A program made the position numbers and the translations under genes. Shown here in pieces: positions 63,087 through 64,000 of a DNA stretch of 64,000 bases. The number at the start of each line of letters is the position of its first letter. The stretch's first letter is position 1. The stretch is taken from assembly GCF_003367395.1 (NCBI RefSeq), contig NZ_CP031417.1:1550001-1614000 (forward strand), read 5' to 3'. The notes beneath the pieces are model-generated. The model was not told the DNA's origin. It did no database searches and saw only the letters and a list, made by a program, of their open reading frames with translations. Source of the stretch: Pseudolabrys taiwanensis (GTDB lineage Bacteria > Pseudomonadota > Alphaproteobacteria > Rhizobiales > Xanthobacteraceae).

Positions 63087-63653
63087 TCACGACGCAACGG
63101 CCACGCGCTTGAGCGCGCGGTAGACCGTCGCGCGGCTCACGCCCAGCCGCGTCGCCGCATGGGCGACACCACCGGGCTTGCCATCGGCTTCGGAAATAGC
63201 GGCGATGACGCTGCCGTCGTCGAGCTTGCGCGGCCGTCCGACATGCCGGCCGCGCTCGCGCGCAGACACCATGCCGGCCTTGGTGCGTTCGGAGATCAAG
63301 GCGCGTTCGAACTGCGCCAGTGCCGCCATGATGTGGAAGACCAGGACGCCGCCGGGCGACCCGGTGTTGATCGCCTCCGACAGCGACGCCAGGCCGATGC
63401 GGCGCCGGTCGAGATCGTTCACGACCTCAAGGAGATGCGGTAGCGAGCGGCCGAGGCGGTCGAGCTTCCACACAACCAGATCGTCACCAACCTTGAGTTG
63501 TGAAAGGCATTGCTCCAGTCCGGGACGATTGCGGCTCGCGCCCGAATGACCTTCGTCTTTAAATATAATTTCGCAGCCAAAACGCTTCAATGCATCGACT
63601 TGCAAGTCGATTGACTGTTCATCCGTAGAAACGCGCGCATAGCCGATACGCAT
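63087..63653 (-). CDS. Serine recombinase (resolvase/invertase family)
   Basis: Small serine recombinase of 188 residues. The N-terminal MRIGYARVSTDEQSIDLQ has the catalytic serine S9, KLDRLGRS and the helix E ISERTKAG follow, and a C-terminal helix-turn-helix (AHAATRLGVSRATVYRAL) binds DNA. This is the length and order of Tn3-type resolvases and Hin-type invertases. No transposase is next to it, and I found no clear pair of recombination sites. The ATG at 63653 begins the conserved fold; a GTG 11 codons earlier is less likely. Confidence 0.92.
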   Translation of the reverse strand: MRIGYARVSTDEQSIDLQVDALKRFGCEIIFKDEGHSGASRNRPGLEQCLSQLKVGDDLVVWKLDRLGRSLPHLLEVVNDLDRRRIGLASLSEAINTGSPGGVLVFHIMAALAQFERALISERTKAGMVSARERGRHVGRPRKLDDGSVIAAISEADGKPGGVAHAATRLGVSRATVYRALKRVAVAS

Positions 63654-64000
63654 GGTCACGCTTACGTCTACTCTGGCCGCACTCACTACTTACAATTTTG
63701 AGAGTCATCAGAGAATAACCAATATAATTATTTAGTTATACTGTCGCAAAAACGTTCCTTTTTAGAACACGCTTCTTGCGTGCCGTCAAGCGCTATTACA
63801 GCCGCACCTCGAATAAATTCAATCGATACAACCTAGAGTTACATCACTCCCTCATCCTGCTGCCGGGCCGCCTGCGCGAGCCCGAGCCACGCAGCCCGTC
63901 TCCGCAAAAGGGAACGCTTTCGGTCTTCGCCAAAGCGCAGACGCGCGGGGCCACGCCCCGCCCGCCTGCTCCGCCGGGAAGACGACAGCGCACAGCCCGC
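63654..64000. other. Unannotated right end, AT-rich then GC-rich
   Basis: Bases 63690-63850 are AT-rich (AATATAATTATTTAG), unlike the rest of the window, and contain no gene. From 63842 to the end the DNA is GC-rich and open in all three minus-strand frames; the frame ending at TAA 63841-63839 reads ...WLGLAQAARQQDEGVM and could be the 3' end of a gene that continues beyond the window. The evidence is too weak to call it. Confidence 0.35.

Overview
The window is GC-rich, densely coded DNA from an alphaproteobacterium, most probably a Hyphomicrobiales (Rhizobiales) member near the Bradyrhizobiaceae/Xanthobacteraceae. The evidence is the suf operon with an Irr-type iron box, an orphan Flp pilin, a ROSE-type thermometer ahead of hsp20, three solute receptors of the tripartite tricarboxylate (Bug) type, and many intergenic palindromic repeats built on a CCGGGCTTGACCCGG core. 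The species cannot be fixed from the sequence alone. I recognised no rRNA, tRNA or CRISPR array.

Layout. 1-9.6 kb is a catabolic cluster. It holds an aldehyde dehydrogenase (5' end outside the window), one flavin/[2Fe-2S] reductase, two Rieske oxygenase subunits each preceded by a paralogous 75-residue protein, a secreted metallo-beta-lactamase-fold hydrolase, a RidA protein, a Bug receptor and, convergently, a two-component flavin monooxygenase (HpaB/HpaC type). 9.7-24.2 kb is mixed: MAPEG protein, AidB-like dehydrogenase, argC, asparaginase, Flp pilin, a second exported MBL hydrolase, a GlcG/HbpS protein, DedA, AI-2E transporter family protein, parE, a Bug receptor and a POT transporter. 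24.3-27.5 kb carries two 4-hydroxybenzoate 3-monooxygenase-like genes around a TetR regulator. 27.6-33.6 kb holds a methyltransferase, a hydrolase, an RNA helicase, a GGDEF protein, a porin-like protein and a TfoX-like protein with a histone-H1-like tail.

33.6-41.4 kb is the iron-sulfur cluster assembly operon, read leftwards: cysteine desulfurase, sufB, sufC, sufD, sufS, a DUF59 gene, a VOC-family gene and a sufA-type carrier, behind a 17-bp palindrome matching the Irr iron-control element. Three of its spacers contain different palindromic repeats. 41.7-53.3 kb has a hydrolase, an SDR enzyme, anmK, tyrS, a rearranged duplication of the tyrS and AsmA-like gene ends, the 1178-residue AsmA/YhdP-like gene, a one-cysteine Bcp peroxiredoxin, an M23 peptidase and hsp20. 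53.4-61.1 kb has TerC and TMEM175-like membrane proteins, then an IclR regulator diverging from an aldolase/cupin/DUF6282/Bug-receptor operon, and an MFS exporter gene broken by an amber codon. The right end has prfB with a programmed +1 frameshift, a RhiA-like protein and a serine recombinase in AT-rich flanks.

How the genes fit together. Both ends and the middle point to uptake and oxidation of aromatic acids: three Bug receptors, two Rieske oxygenases sharing one reductase, an HpaBC-type monooxygenase, two PobA-like hydroxylases, and an aldolase operon under IclR control. The Rieske, flavin-reductase and Fe-S genes make the suf operon metabolically relevant, though it is a housekeeping locus. 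The observations I rate highest are the duplicated small-protein/Rieske modules, the cupin/DUF6282 operon, the VOC gene inside suf, and the tyrS/AsmA rearrangement scar.
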